A DNA stretch of 64,000 nt from Ruegeria meonggei (GCF_900172215.1 NZ_FWFP01000016.1:32459-96458), one strand, 5' to 3'. Shown: positions 8,816 to 19,200, counted from the first letter of the stretch. Notes: generated by a model from the sequence alone, not told the origin. Numbers and translations are program-made.

Positions 8816-9268
8816 ATGTCAGAACATTCGAATATCGATCCACAATCACCGCTTGATGCAATCCTTGATGTTCTTATCCCCGCAAACCCCAGCCGAAACA
8901 TCCCTGCGGCAGGTCAACTAGGTGTGGCTACATTTGTCACAGAGGCGGCGGCGCAAAAAAACGCTCTCAACACTGCGCTCATCGCCTTGCTTTCGCGCGC
9001 TGGGGAATTGGCGGACGGTATTACCCCCGATACCGTCCGTCAGTTGGAAACCGAACTGCCCGAGGCGTTCAACCTTTTGCTCGTGGAAACCTACAAAGGG
9101 TATTACAGCCGACCGGACATTCGGGCGCTTGTCGGGGTTGGAGCACATCCTGTGCACCCAGCCGGGTATGAAGTTGCCAGTGAGTCGCCAGAACTTCTGA
9201 ACGAACTGACAGCGCCAGTTCGTGCCCGCGGGCCAGTGTTTCGCGACCCGCCCGGAGGCCAGGCATGA
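8816..9268 (+). CDS. Small subunit of a GMC-type sugar dehydrogenase (gluconate 2-dehydrogenase subunit 3 family)
   Basis: The protein has 150 residues, begins after a strong AGGAGG and overlaps the next gene by 4 bases. The pattern LDAILDVLIPANPSRNIPAAG followed by ELPEAFNLLLVETYKGYYS and HPAGYEV is that of the short subunit III of gluconate, sorbitol and FAD-glucose dehydrogenases, which chaperones or stabilises the flavoprotein partner. Many relatives carry a Tat signal that carries the catalytic subunit out. None is visible here, so this complex may stay in the cytoplasm. It is also missing the cytochrome c subunit that usually accompanies such dehydrogenases, so the electron acceptor is unknown. 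Confidence 0.8.
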   Translation: MSEHSNIDPQSPLDAILDVLIPANPSRNIPAAGQLGVATFVTEAAAQKNALNTALIALLSRAGELADGITPDTVRQLETELPEAFNLLLVETYKGYYSRPDIRALVGVGAHPVHPAGYEVASESPELLNELTAPVRARGPVFRDPPGGQA

Positions 9269-10884
9269 ATAATGATCCTGTTGATGTCCTGATCATTGGT
9301 GCAGGAGCATCAGGAGCTGCAATCGCCTGGTCGCTGTTGGAAACGAGGATGCGAATTCTGTGTCTGGAACAGGGCGACCATCTGCCGGACAAAGACTTCC
9401 CTTCGCGTCACGAGGACTATGAGATCGCTCGATATGGTGCGTTTTCCTGCGACCCCAATGTGCGCCGGTTGCAGCAGGACTATCCGATTAACTCGGATGA
9501 CAGCTGTATCACGCCGGTGAACTGGAATGGCGTAGGCGGGTCCACGATCAATTTTCTTGGCCATTGGCCGCGCATGCGCCCGTCAGACTTTCGGACCAAA
9601 TCGCTGGATGGAGTTGGTGAGGATTGGCCGCTCGACTATCATACGCTTGCGCCGTTTTATGACATGAATGACCACAATACGGGCGTCTCTGGATTAGGTG
9701 GTAATCCGGCGTATCCCGACTATAAGCCGCCACATCCGCCAATTCCAATTGGCAAACTGGGGCAAACGCTGGCGCGCGGTTTCAACGAAAAGGGCTGGCA
9801 CTGGTGGCCGTCGGATGTGGCCATCCTCAGTGAAGACGACGATGGCCGCCAGAAATGCGTGAATGCCGGGACCTGCGACCTTGGTTGTGCGGCAGGGGCC
9901 AAAGGCGGGACCAATTTCACTTATTGGCCGATGCTTGAAAATGCAGGTGTCGAGCTGCGTACCAGGGCGCGCGTTCGCGAAATCCTGGTGGACGAGTCCA
10001 CAGGCTTCGCAACGGGTGTGCTTTTTCATGGTGCCGACGGGCGCGTGCATGAACAAAAAGCCGAGCTTGTCATCGTCGCCTGCAACGGTGTTGGCACACC
10101 TCGTCTGCTGCTGAATTCCAAATCCAGGCTGTTCCCTGATGGCCTGGCCAACAGGTCTGGGAAGGTGGGAAAGAACTTAATGTTCCATCCACTTACGGGG
10201 GTTGCAGGCGTTTTCGAAGAACCGATGAAAGGGCACGAAGGGCCGATGGCCTGTTCGATCCTGTCCCAGGAGTTTTACGAGAGCGACCCCACCCGCGGCT
10301 TTGTCCGTGGCTATGGCCTTCATTCAGGGCGGTCGACCACGCCGATGACCTATGCACTTGGCGGTTATGGGATCGATAGCCCTATCCCATGGGGGGCTGA
10401 GCACCGAGAGATTATGGACAACGTCTATCCCTACCTCGCTGGCCTCACCGTGGTGACCGAGGACCTGCCGGAAGAGCATAACTGTGTCACACTCGACCCG
10501 GACCTGACGGATAGTGATGGAATACCGGCCCCAAAGATAACCTATAAGCTGGGTGACAACACGCGCGCGATGCTTAGGCATGGCGAGGACCGGGCGAAAG
10601 AGGTTCTCCTTGCGGCTGGCGCCAAGCGCATCCTGACTAAAGGTGATGACAAGGTCTGGTGGCGCGCGGGATGGCATCAGATGGGCACCTGCCGCCTGGG
10701 CAACAATCCTGAGACGTCCGTTGTCAACAGCTGGGGGCGCTGTCATGACGTGAAGAACCTTTTCATCGTGGACGGATCGATTTTTGTTACGGCCGGGGCG
10801 GTGAACCCCACCTCCACGATCCAAGCGCTGGCGCTCTATATCGGCGACCAGATTAAAACCAACATCGCAACGCTGTTTGATTGA
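9265..10884 (+). CDS. GMC-family FAD-dependent sugar/alcohol dehydrogenase, large subunit
   Basis: The protein has 539 residues. The dinucleotide-binding motif is GAGASG (12-17), and GGSTINFLGHWPRM (91-104) is the family's flavin-contacting segment. The C-terminal catalytic His and Asn of the GMC fold are in WHQMGTCRLG and VNPTSTIQALALYIG. A cysteine cluster at 198, 204 and 208 (C-x5-C-x3-C) resembles the Fe-S-binding stretch described for FAD-glucose dehydrogenase alpha subunits. Together with the preceding small subunit this should oxidise a sugar or sugar alcohol at carbon, passing electrons via FAD. No signal peptide is present. Its position between the importer and the aldonate-dehydratase and kinase genes suggests it makes the lactone, acid or keto-sugar used next (inference). 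Confidence 0.85.
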   Translation: MNNDPVDVLIIGAGASGAAIAWSLLETRMRILCLEQGDHLPDKDFPSRHEDYEIARYGAFSCDPNVRRLQQDYPINSDDSCITPVNWNGVGGSTINFLGHWPRMRPSDFRTKSLDGVGEDWPLDYHTLAPFYDMNDHNTGVSGLGGNPAYPDYKPPHPPIPIGKLGQTLARGFNEKGWHWWPSDVAILSEDDDGRQKCVNAGTCDLGCAAGAKGGTNFTYWPMLENAGVELRTRARVREILVDESTGFATGVLFHGADGRVHEQKAELVIVACNGVGTPRLLLNSKSRLFPDGLANRSGKVGKNLMFHPLTGVAGVFEEPMKGHEGPMACSILSQEFYESDPTRGFVRGYGLHSGRSTTPMTYALGGYGIDSPIPWGAEHREIMDNVYPYLAGLTVVTEDLPEEHNCVTLDPDLTDSDGIPAPKITYKLGDNTRAMLRHGEDRAKEVLLAAGAKRILTKGDDKVWWRAGWHQMGTCRLGNNPETSVVNSWGRCHDVKNLFIVDGSIFVTAGAVNPTSTIQALALYIGDQIKTNIATLFD

Positions 10885-10891
10885 GGTGGCC

Positions 10892-12352
10892 ATGGAGTTT
10901 TCGACGCAAATCTACATTGACGGCGCACTGACAGATGGCAGCGGACGCAAAGAGGTAATCAATCCAGCCACTGAAGAAAACATCGCCACGGTCACCACGG
11001 CAGGCTTTGAGGATGTCGAACGCGCATTGCAATCGGCAAAATCAGCGTTTCCCAAGTGGGCTGCGACATCCATCGTAGACCGGCAAATGTGGATGCGACG
11101 GCTACGCGATGAGGTGATTGCCCATGAAGAATTTCTGCGCGACTGCGTGCATCATGAGATGGGCAAGCCTTGGGCTCAAACCCATGAGGATTGGGACAGG
11201 TTGGTTGTCTCACTGGATTTTTACGCCGAAGAAATTGCCCGCATTCAGGATTACGGCGTTTCCGACCGGGCTGGAACCCATGCACATCGCATGGTCTATG
11301 AACCTGCCGGTGTGGCTGTAGCCTATCTTGCATGGAATTTCCCTTTGTTGAATCTGGCGTTCAAGATTGGCCCGGCCATGGCGGCGGGGTGCCCGATCAT
11401 CATCCGCCCGTCCGAGGCGACGCCTATTTCTGCTTACGCAGTCGGCGAATTGTGCGCAAAAATCGGTCTACCCAAGGGCGTGGTGCAGATTTTCGGCACA
11501 GATAGCTACGATGTGGCGGATACTCTTTCGGCCTCTACCATTCCACAGGTGGTGACTTTGATCGGGTCGACCAAGACCGGACAACACATCATGCGCACCG
11601 GTGCCACATCCATCAAACGCTATTCGATGGAACTTGGAGGCAACGCACCGGTTATCGTGTTCGAAGACGCCGACCTTGATTTGGCGGCTGACATCGTAAC
11701 AGGAGTAAAGTTCTCGAATGCCGGGCAAATCTGCGTTTCACCCAACCGCGTTTTCGTAGCCGAGGCAGTGCGTGAGGAGTTCACCGACAAGGTTGTGGCC
11801 CAGGCAAGGGCGGCGAAGGTCGGGTTCGACAAGACAGCGGACATTACAACCGGCCCAGTGATTGACGCCCGCGCCTGGGCGCGCATCAAGGGTTTGATTG
11901 ACGATGCAATCGCGGATGGTGCGAACCTTCTCGTCGGCGGCGACAGGCCCGTGCACCTGAGTAAAGGTCACTACATTGCACCAACCGTTTTGGATAAAGT
12001 GACCGAAACAATGGGGGTCTACCGACAAGAAACCTTCGGTCCGGTTGTTAGTCTGATCCCCTTCGCGGATGAAACCCGGCTTGTTGAAATGGCCAATGAT
12101 TGCGAAGAGGGCGGGCTGACGGCCTACCTATTTACCCGCGATTTGGGCCGGGCCGAACACTATGCCGCGCAGTTGCGCTATGGCGAAATTCAAATCAATG
12201 GGGTGAAGTACGATATCGACCTGCCGCATGGCGGGATTGGTCAGTCGGGTATTGGGCATGATTGCTCAAACCTCGCACTGCACGAATATCTTGTGCAAAA
12301 GCGGATCACGCGCGCCCTCGATACGACCGGATTTGGAGGGTTGAACCCATGA
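10892..12352 (+). CDS. NAD(P)-dependent aldehyde dehydrogenase
   Basis: This 486-residue ALDH-superfamily enzyme has the ATG at 10892 after GAGGTGG, 7 bases past the dehydrogenase stop. The catalytic glutamate is in MELGGNAP (E247) and the nucleophile cysteine in NAGQICVSPNRV (C281). AYLAWNFPLLNLAFK is the substrate/cofactor entry motif, and ETFGPVVSLIPF is the usual C-terminal signature. It oxidises an aldehyde to an acid with NAD(P). Within this operon the likely substrate is a sugar-derived aldehyde, or an alpha-ketoglutarate-semialdehyde-type product. The sequence is not specific enough to choose. The stop overlaps the next start as ATGA. Confidence 0.88.
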   Translation: MEFSTQIYIDGALTDGSGRKEVINPATEENIATVTTAGFEDVERALQSAKSAFPKWAATSIVDRQMWMRRLRDEVIAHEEFLRDCVHHEMGKPWAQTHEDWDRLVVSLDFYAEEIARIQDYGVSDRAGTHAHRMVYEPAGVAVAYLAWNFPLLNLAFKIGPAMAAGCPIIIRPSEATPISAYAVGELCAKIGLPKGVVQIFGTDSYDVADTLSASTIPQVVTLIGSTKTGQHIMRTGATSIKRYSMELGGNAPVIVFEDADLDLAADIVTGVKFSNAGQICVSPNRVFVAEAVREEFTDKVVAQARAAKVGFDKTADITTGPVIDARAWARIKGLIDDAIADGANLLVGGDRPVHLSKGHYIAPTVLDKVTETMGVYRQETFGPVVSLIPFADETRLVEMANDCEEGGLTAYLFTRDLGRAEHYAAQLRYGEIQINGVKYDIDLPHGGIGQSGIGHDCSNLALHEYLVQKRITRALDTTGFGGLNP

Positions 12353-13518
12353 AGATTACCCGCGTTACCAGCCATGTTCTGAGTTACGACCTGCCCAAGC
12401 CACTTGGGTATTCACAGCAATACTATCACAAGCGTACTGCGCATCTGGTCGAGGTGGAAACCGACGAAGGTGTCACAGGTTGGGGCGAGTGTTTTGGCGC
12501 AGGCAACATTGCCCTAGCCAACAAAGGGATCGTCGAGCAGGTGATCCAGCCAATGGTTCTGGGCATGGACCCTTTGGACCGGGATGTGATCTGGCACAAG
12601 GTTTACAATCTGATGCGCGATCATGGGCAAAAGGGAATGCCGCTTCAGTCACTTTCGGGCGTCGACATCGCGCTGTGGGACATTGCAGGCAAAATCGCGG
12701 GCCTGCCTCTGCATAAACTCATCGGGGGCACCCATCGCGACCGCATTCAGGTTTACGGATATGGAATGATGCTACGCCCTGAGAGCGCGGACAATCTGGT
12801 TTCCCGCTTCAAAGACGAGGCCGCTGCAATTAAGGAAATGGGGTTCTGTGCGACAAAGATGAAAGTGGGGCTTGGCCCAAGGGATGACGTGCGCTTGATC
12901 GAAGCGGTACGCAAAGGCGTCGGCGATGACTATCGCTTTATGATCGACGCAAACCATGCCTACACGACCCATGACGCATTCTATGTGGGTCGCGCGATGG
13001 AAGAGTTCGACCCCTATTGGTTCGAAGAACCCGTCGCCCCGGAAGATCTTGACGGATATCGCGAACTGCGTGCCGGTTTGAACGTCAATATCTCGGGAGG
13101 TGAGGCTGAATTCAACCGATGGGGCTGGCGCGCCCTGTTGGAAAGCCGGGGATTGGATATCGCGCAGCCAGAAGTGTGTGCTCTGGGTGGGATCACTGAA
13201 TACCAACGGGTTTTGGCGTTGTGCCATGCGCACTTTACGCCAGTTGTGAATCACGTTTGGGGTTCAGCCGTCGCAGTAGCCACCAACATGCACCTTCTCG
13301 CGGCCATGCCGCCCCTGCCAGGCGGGTTGTTCCCGTGGGAACCGATGCTCGAGTTTGATACCACCGACAATAAGTTTCGGGATGAACTGCTTGTGGATCC
13401 GCTGAACATTCAATCCCAAGTCGCATCGACCGGTGGGTTTGTCGCCATTCCAACCGGGCCTGGTCTGGGTGTAGAGCCGGACCGGGACTTCATCCTCCGA
13501 TACGATATCTGCAGTTGA
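12349..13518 (+). CDS. Mandelate racemase/enolase superfamily sugar-acid dehydratase
   Basis: The protein has 389 residues. The ATG at 12349 shares ATGA with the aldehyde dehydrogenase stop. The enolase-superfamily active site is visible: KMK at 170-172 as the lysine base, metal ligands D200 (MIDANHAYT), E226 (WFEEPVAPED) and E252 (GGEAEFN), and the general acid/base H302 in NHVWGSAVAVATN. The HxWG arrangement places it with acid-sugar dehydratases of the mandelate-racemase subgroup (galactonate, gluconate, arabinonate, fuconate) that remove water to give a 2-keto-3-deoxy acid. The adjacent DgoK-type kinase makes a D-galactonate-like substrate the best guess. Exact specificity would need modelling of the capping domain or assays. 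Confidence 0.85.
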   Translation: MKITRVTSHVLSYDLPKPLGYSQQYYHKRTAHLVEVETDEGVTGWGECFGAGNIALANKGIVEQVIQPMVLGMDPLDRDVIWHKVYNLMRDHGQKGMPLQSLSGVDIALWDIAGKIAGLPLHKLIGGTHRDRIQVYGYGMMLRPESADNLVSRFKDEAAAIKEMGFCATKMKVGLGPRDDVRLIEAVRKGVGDDYRFMIDANHAYTTHDAFYVGRAMEEFDPYWFEEPVAPEDLDGYRELRAGLNVNISGGEAEFNRWGWRALLESRGLDIAQPEVCALGGITEYQRVLALCHAHFTPVVNHVWGSAVAVATNMHLLAAMPPLPGGLFPWEPMLEFDTTDNKFRDELLVDPLNIQSQVASTGGFVAIPTGPGLGVEPDRDFILRYDICS

Positions 13519-13526
13519 ATCGCGCT

Positions 13527-14435
13527 ATGTCTCACCCTTCCTTGATTGCTGTCGACTGGGGAACCACTGGTTTTCGGTTATGGGTGCTGGATTCATGCGG
13601 GAACACTCTTGCCTCGATCGATGGTCCATTTGGCATGTCAAATCTTGAACCCAGCGACTTTGGTCGCGTACTTGAAGAAAGCCTGAATGAACTGGGCATA
13701 GGTCAGGATGTTCCAGCCATTATCTGTGGCATGGCGGGCGCCGCGCAAGGTTGGTGCGAGGCCCCTTACCTATTGGCACCAACGCGTCTCGATGAGCTTG
13801 GGGCGGGCGCAATCAGAGTCAGTAACACATCGCGTGAGGTATGCATACTTCCAGGGGTAAAGCAGCAGTCACCAGCCAATGTCATGCGCGGGGAAGAAAC
13901 TCAGATTGCCGGGTTGATTCATCTTGTCCCCGATTTTCACGGCATCGTTTGCCTGCCAGGAACACACACGAAGTGGGTCCGGGTTGCGGATGGTGCCATC
14001 ATCGAATTTGAAACCTGTATGACCGGCGAGCAATTCGCGTTCTTATCCAAAGCATCCGTGTTGTCGCACTCGATGCCAGACGATGGGTGGAGCGACTGCG
14101 CCTTTCAGGCGGCAATTCGGTTGGTAGCCGATGATCCTGCCGCCGTCCCGCGTCGCCTTTTTGCAATCCGTGCGGATATGCTGGTTGCAAAGCAAACCAG
14201 CGCGCAAGCCCGCGCCACTCTTTCAGGTCTATTGATCGGTCAAGAATTTATGGCAGTAAGACAGTACTGGCTGGATCAAACGGTGACTTTGATTGGAGTG
14301 TCAGCACTGTGCGAACTTTACCTGACGGCTTTGGACATAATGGGAGCTAGTGGGAGGGTCGTGGAGGTCTCAGAAATAACTTTGAGAGGGCTCACGGCGG
14401 CTTATCAACACCAACAAGACGGCATCGGTGTTTAG
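13527..14435 (+). CDS. dgoK: 2-dehydro-3-deoxygalactonokinase-like sugar-acid kinase
   Basis: The protein has 302 residues from the ATG at 13527, chosen over a TTG at 13515 that overlaps the previous stop. The N-terminal AVDWGTTGFRLWVLD is the DgoK phosphate-1-type ATP motif. ICGMAGAAQGW and LPGTHTKWVRVADGAI are further DgoK-family signatures. It should phosphorylate 2-keto-3-deoxygalactonate (KDGal) to the 6-phosphate. That pairs directly with the dehydratase immediately upstream and completes two steps of a De Ley-Doudoroff-type route. The aldolase DgoA needed to split the product is not in this window and must be encoded elsewhere. Confidence 0.85.
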   Translation: MSHPSLIAVDWGTTGFRLWVLDSCGNTLASIDGPFGMSNLEPSDFGRVLEESLNELGIGQDVPAIICGMAGAAQGWCEAPYLLAPTRLDELGAGAIRVSNTSREVCILPGVKQQSPANVMRGEETQIAGLIHLVPDFHGIVCLPGTHTKWVRVADGAIIEFETCMTGEQFAFLSKASVLSHSMPDDGWSDCAFQAAIRLVADDPAAVPRRLFAIRADMLVAKQTSAQARATLSGLLIGQEFMAVRQYWLDQTVTLIGVSALCELYLTALDIMGASGRVVEVSEITLRGLTAAYQHQQDGIGV

Positions 14436-14690
14436 AGAAAAGCCGCCGCACGCGCTGAGCTTGTCAAAGAGGAATTGGCAGACATTTAGGTCGCAAATGG
14501 CAAATCTATGTGTCGCCCCGCAACTGTCGCCGGGCCTGAACGGCATAAAATGTAGGGAAACTGCGTGCCAGTGCGTAGGAAGAACCGGCTTTCTTAACTT
14601 GGAGACGACACGCGACCAGCGCGGCGCTTGTCCCCTAACCGGCCCGACGCATGGTTCAAGCGGATCAGAGTGTATTCAGAATAGCCAAAC

Positions 14691-14712
14691 AAGTGGAGTT
14701 CGAACTCCACTT
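14691..14712. repeat. 22-bp perfect palindrome
   Basis: AAGTGGAGTTC is followed at once by its exact reverse complement, with no spacer. The centre TTCGAA flanked by GTGGAG/CTCCAC resembles a tRNA T-arm with a six-base loop, one base short, so a tRNA or att-site relic is possible. A symmetric protein-binding site is the simpler reading. There is no T-run after it, so it is not a terminator. Confidence 0.6.
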
Positions 14713-15044
14713 TCGGACCGCAAGCGAGAGACAGCGGAATTCGATGCAATTAATCTTATTGTTATCGGGATGATGAGACCGGCTTACCGGTTACAGCGCC
14801 CCACTATTCGATGATACCAGGGCTGAGCTGAACGCACTTTACTGCGTCGATTCCCTGCCCTGTCCAAAACAGTAGAGTGAATAACTTCTGACCGCTGCAC
14901 TGAAACTGCCATTCCGGCAGCAAAGTCATTCCATTGACAGGAAACACCGCAAAGGGGTCGTGAATCGTTGGGACGGAAATCGGAGCAGCCGACGTCCGGA
15001 TAGAACTCGGTCACTAGCTGAAGGTACAGAGTATGCTCTGGTAG

Positions 15045-15456
15045 TCAAAATCGACATGTAATAGATGAAGGGCGTTCAACCGGTGAGCACAAATTTGCTT
15101 TTTCAAGAACAACCGTTTGAGCATCTGCGATGCCGCTTTTGAGCTTGCTCCATTCAGTGAACAGTTTTGGAATAAGCTGCGATGCTCGACAGATCGGCAG
15201 AACCAGTAGTTCTGTCATCACCGTTTTCTTGATTGCGAAAAGTAAATCAGGTTTCCACTGGGTACCGTCAATCACTGCACGATCCAGCCTGCGAACGAAA
15301 CCGACCGGGTCGACGACGATGGGCAGCACGACTGTTGTATCCTACAATGCCAGAATAAAAGTTGCCGATGGCAATGTCGGTCGCAAAAGTTGATTTACCA
15401 AATTGCCGTTGTCCAACGATCAGAACAACACATGTATCAGATGACGCTTGTATCAT
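15045..15456 (-). pseudogene. Possible decayed P-loop protein gene
   Basis: Starting at 15456 on the minus strand, one frame reads CVVLIVGQRQFGKSTFATDI, with a Walker-A-like GQRQFGKST. About 30 codons later a second frame takes over (VLPIVVDPVGFVRRLDRAVI, then FAIKKTVMTELLVLP) and runs to 15045. The switch at about 15325-15335 without a start signal suggests a frameshifted remnant of one ATPase-like protein. I do not recognise the family, and chance ORFs cannot be excluded. Confidence 0.3.
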
Positions 15457-15743
15457 TTTTTAGCAAATCAGGGGTGTGGGCTAGCGTCACCTGGCTTCGA
15501 CTGATTGAAAATACGCAGCTAGCCGTCTGAAATCCCAGTGAGGTGGATTGAAAACTCAAGGTCCTATTTCGAGTGTCTCAACGAGTTTGCTTTTGCCCTG
15601 TCAGATGATTGGACGCAGTCTCTTGGCCCTCCGTTTCCTGATATTGACGGAGGACCTGTTCAAATGGGGAAGTTCAGTTCGAGGCACGCTCAGACGAACA
15701 ACCACCCGGCACGGAATGAACGTCGCAATACAGGACGAGGCAT

Positions 15744-16223
15744 TTAAGGCAAAAGATCAGACACTTGGCTGAAGCCCGTCAAATCAAAGCCCAGCGAAAC
15801 TGGTTCCCCATTTCTGTTTTTGGCATCAATTGTCAGTTGTTTACCTGCGCGCATCGATCTCACCCAATCGGATGAAACCGGCGAGCGCGCATAACAGCCC
15901 TGTGCTTCACACGTCAGAAACTCCAACTTTGCCACATCTACAGAGTCTATCTTTGCGGTCAAACCGTCGCTGAAAAGCAGTCCAAACGGCAGAGTCAGAA
16001 CAACTTCGGTTTCGTCTTGCCCTGCCGCTTTAACAAACGCGATAGACGCCAACCTCTGATTGCTTTCGCTTAAAACGATGCTTTGGGTCATCTCACAGAT
16101 CAACTCAGTCCCGTTGACCAGATTGCCGCAAGTGATCGACCAGGGAGGCGTTTCATTTTCTTGTGCAGCCAGTGGTTGTGCCAATCCCAGCGACGCCGCC
16201 AGCGCGCATACCCAAATTCTCAT
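15744..16223 (-). CDS. IalB-family secreted protein
   Basis: The protein has 159 residues from the ATG at 16223, preferred because GAGGG lies nine bases upstream. An in-frame ATG at 16238 is the alternative. A signal peptide (MRIWVCALAASLGLAQPLAAQE) precedes a small domain with the invasion-associated locus B pattern: PWSITC, CEMTQSIVL, LTLPFGLLFSDGLTAKID, LTCEAQGCYA, then DLTGFSQV at the end. Four cysteines in two likely pairs suit a periplasmic or surface location. IalB in Bartonella is linked to erythrocyte invasion; in free-living Rhodobacterales its role is unknown. It starts 3-18 bases after the stop of the giant autotransporter gene and is almost certainly co-transcribed, suggesting a part in secretion, assembly or surface function of that protein (inference). 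Confidence 0.8.
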   Translation of the reverse strand: MRIWVCALAASLGLAQPLAAQENETPPWSITCGNLVNGTELICEMTQSIVLSESNQRLASIAFVKAAGQDETEVVLTLPFGLLFSDGLTAKIDSVDVAKLEFLTCEAQGCYARSPVSSDWVRSMRAGKQLTIDAKNRNGEPVSLGFDLTGFSQVSDLLP

Positions 16224-16241
16224 TCTGCTGTCCCTCATTTT

Positions 16242-19200
16242 TTAGAATTGTATCCCGACGCCAAGCCCGACTTGCAGGGCTTCGGTTGAGTCACCGAACA
16301 CGTGGTCGAGGCTCAGGTTTAGGAAACTGCTGTCGTCCAAGGCATACAGCCCCAACTCAGCCGAGACTAGACCGTGTGTGTCGCCAATGTAGCTGGTGTT
16401 GGAGAAACCACCATCAGCAGCACTTGCACCAGAAAACCCTGCACTCACAGAAACTGTGTCATCAGATGAGAATATGGCCCCGGCCCGCAGGCTCGCCCGC
16501 AGTTTTTGCTTGGCGCTTAGGGTCTGTTCCGTTCCGATCTCAAGCGAAGGCGTCAGCGAATAGATCATTTCGCTGTCGTATTGCAAAACAACCCCTGACA
16601 AGGTCGCATCACCGTTGCTTTCGGTTGCCAGACGCGTGGCGTCGACGGCAATCTCGGGTTTCAGGAAGGAACTGCCGCCTGCAAACCTGTAATCATAGGC
16701 AACGCTCAGGCGCAGATTCTGGTGGTTCATTTTGTGTTTGATCGAGCTGACACCATTTGTGTTCACAGGCGTTCCATTGGGGAGCGTACCGCTGACCCCG
16801 CCAGAGCGCGCCGTATCATAATCTGACCAACCACCCGAAAGCATCGCTGCAAATTCCCATGAGCTGACATATTTGGTCAGCGAGGCACCCAGGTTAAACC
16901 GGTCACCAGTTGCATTGTATTGCGTCCCGTTCCTCAGGCTTATCTGGTCATGACCGAAGGCAAAGCCTGCATACAGATCATCCCCAACCGGCAGCCGGAT
17001 ACCGGCGGAAAGGTTGGTATTGTTGATGTCCAGTTCATCGTAGATACCGATTTGTTCGCGATCGTAGAAAGATCTGCCTCCAGAGAACCAGACACACCGG
17101 CGCGGATCGTCTCCTGATTGATGCTCAGTGTACCGTTCGCAATTGTGCAGAGCGTCGGCAAATACGCGTGTACCATAGTAGGCATCAACCACGTCTGCCG
17201 CGTAATCAGCAATTGTGAGACTGTCGATTGCTGCGATGACTTCGGCCTCGGACATCATGTTCCCGATCAAAGCGAACAGTTCGCCCTGTTCGACCGATCC
17301 CTGCCCGTTCAGAACCTGATTGATGTAATCACCAACCGCCGCCTGGTTCGCGTTCATGCCCGCGGTCGAGTAATCAGGTGTGATCACCAGATCAACCGAA
17401 CTTCCGTCTGAAGTGGCTCCGTTCAGGCCGATGGTGTAATCCAGAACGACAGTATCCTGTATTACAGTACCGGCATCCGTCGCTGTTCCATCGGGGTTGA
17501 TAATGACGAGCGGCAATGCACGTTCCAGCGTGTTGAGTTGCGGCAACAGCGTGCCGCCCATCGAGGCATCACCGGTAACATTGATCAGATCACTACGACC
17601 CCCCGACGCGCCCGTGGTCAGGAAATACACGTCGAAGGTCGACATTGCCGTATCACCAAAGGCAAGGCTGCCGGTAAGGTTTGTTGTCTGGCTGACATTT
17701 CCGGCGAAGATAAAATCACTGGACTGGATTGTGGGCGTCAAATCCGTGTTCAGACCAACATTGCCGCCCAGAACCAGATTGCCATTCACCTGCATTTGCC
17801 CGTCCGCGCCCAGATCGACCGTATCAAGCGAATAGAAGTCGGCACCTTCTTCGACAGTCAGGCTGTTTTGGCCCGCGCCCAGGTTTAGGTTCCCAAGCGC
17901 TGTACCCTTCAGCGAAATCTGTTCGTTACCGTCACCGCCATTCACAAGCTGATTGTTTGCGGCAATCAGCACACTCGCGTTGGACAGGGACAGCACATTA
18001 TCGGCACCTCCAGACACAACGATGGATGCGACAGAATCCGCCTGACCGGTGCCGCCCATGACCACACCATCCAAACCAAGCGTGATTGCGTCAGCACCGT
18101 CACGGCCCTCGGATTGCGCAAGAACACCGATGCCGCCTTCTCCGACTGACAGGATATTGCCTGTTAGGTCCATGTCGATTGCGCCACCGGCACCCGCACC
18201 GCCCGCCGTGCCACGGAAGGCGTTGTCAACCATACCGCCGCCGCCGCCCAGAGACTGAGCCACGACACCAATCGCGTTTTTGCCGGTCGTCACGATGCTT
18301 CCGGATTGCGCAAACCGGATGTCACCACCGTCACCCCCATTGTTTGAGGATAGATCCACGGTAACCTTGCTGGCGTCTATATCCGTTGAAACAAGGCCGC
18401 CGCCGCCGCCGATACTCTGAATGACGAAACCGTGCGACCCTTTCCCGCTGGTGGTCACGTCGCCGGTATTGGCGAAATCAACATTGCCGCCGTCTCCAGA
18501 CGAACCGTCCTGCGCGCCCAAAGTCACGTCCGCACGCCCAAGGCCGGACAAGACAACTTCACCGCCACCCGCGCCGATACTCTGGACGCTTTGGCCAAAG
18601 GACCGATCACCGCTTGTGAACACGTCTCCGTCCAGCAACAGATCGATATTGCCGCCATCGTTGTTAAAGCTGGGGTCAGACCCCAGGATCACCGAAGCGG
18701 TCTTTTCGGCCCCGGCCTGAACATCGCTGGTGCTGTTCAGAACCAGTTTGCCACCGCCGCCGCCAATGGACTGCGCCGCACCTGCCGATGAAAAGGCCCC
18801 ATCGGTGCCAACATCGCCCGTCCGGCTGCCGTTTACGTCGCCGCCGCTGGCGTCATCCGTATCGATCGCACCCAGACGCGCCGTGATATCGATGCCGTCA
18901 CCATCCTGAACGTTGACTGTGTTGGAAGACGTTCCACCGCCGCCGCCAACGCTCTGCAGCATCAGGCCGGTCGACCGGTCGCGTGTTGTGGCAATGTTGC
19001 CGTTATGGGACTGGGCGACCCGATTGCCAGCCATTCCTGACACATCATCACCGCCCAGGGCGATGTCGCTACTCACGACTGTGCCGGTCCCGGTCGATCC
19101 AGAGTTGGCAGTTGCCGCAGTGAAATCGACAAAGGTATCGACATTTCCGCCACCGCCGTTCACGGACTGAGCGAACACAGCTTCGCTGCCTTCACCGTTG

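Larger units (their letters stand above)
14436..15743. other. 1.3-kb stretch without a supported gene
   Basis: This lies between convergent dgoK and the IalB gene. All frames are broken, and the few ORFs are under about 130 codons with no recognisable family. It contains a 22-bp perfect palindrome (14691-14712) and a possible decayed P-loop ORF on the minus strand (15045-15456). It looks like an eroded insertion or island edge. Confidence 0.6.
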
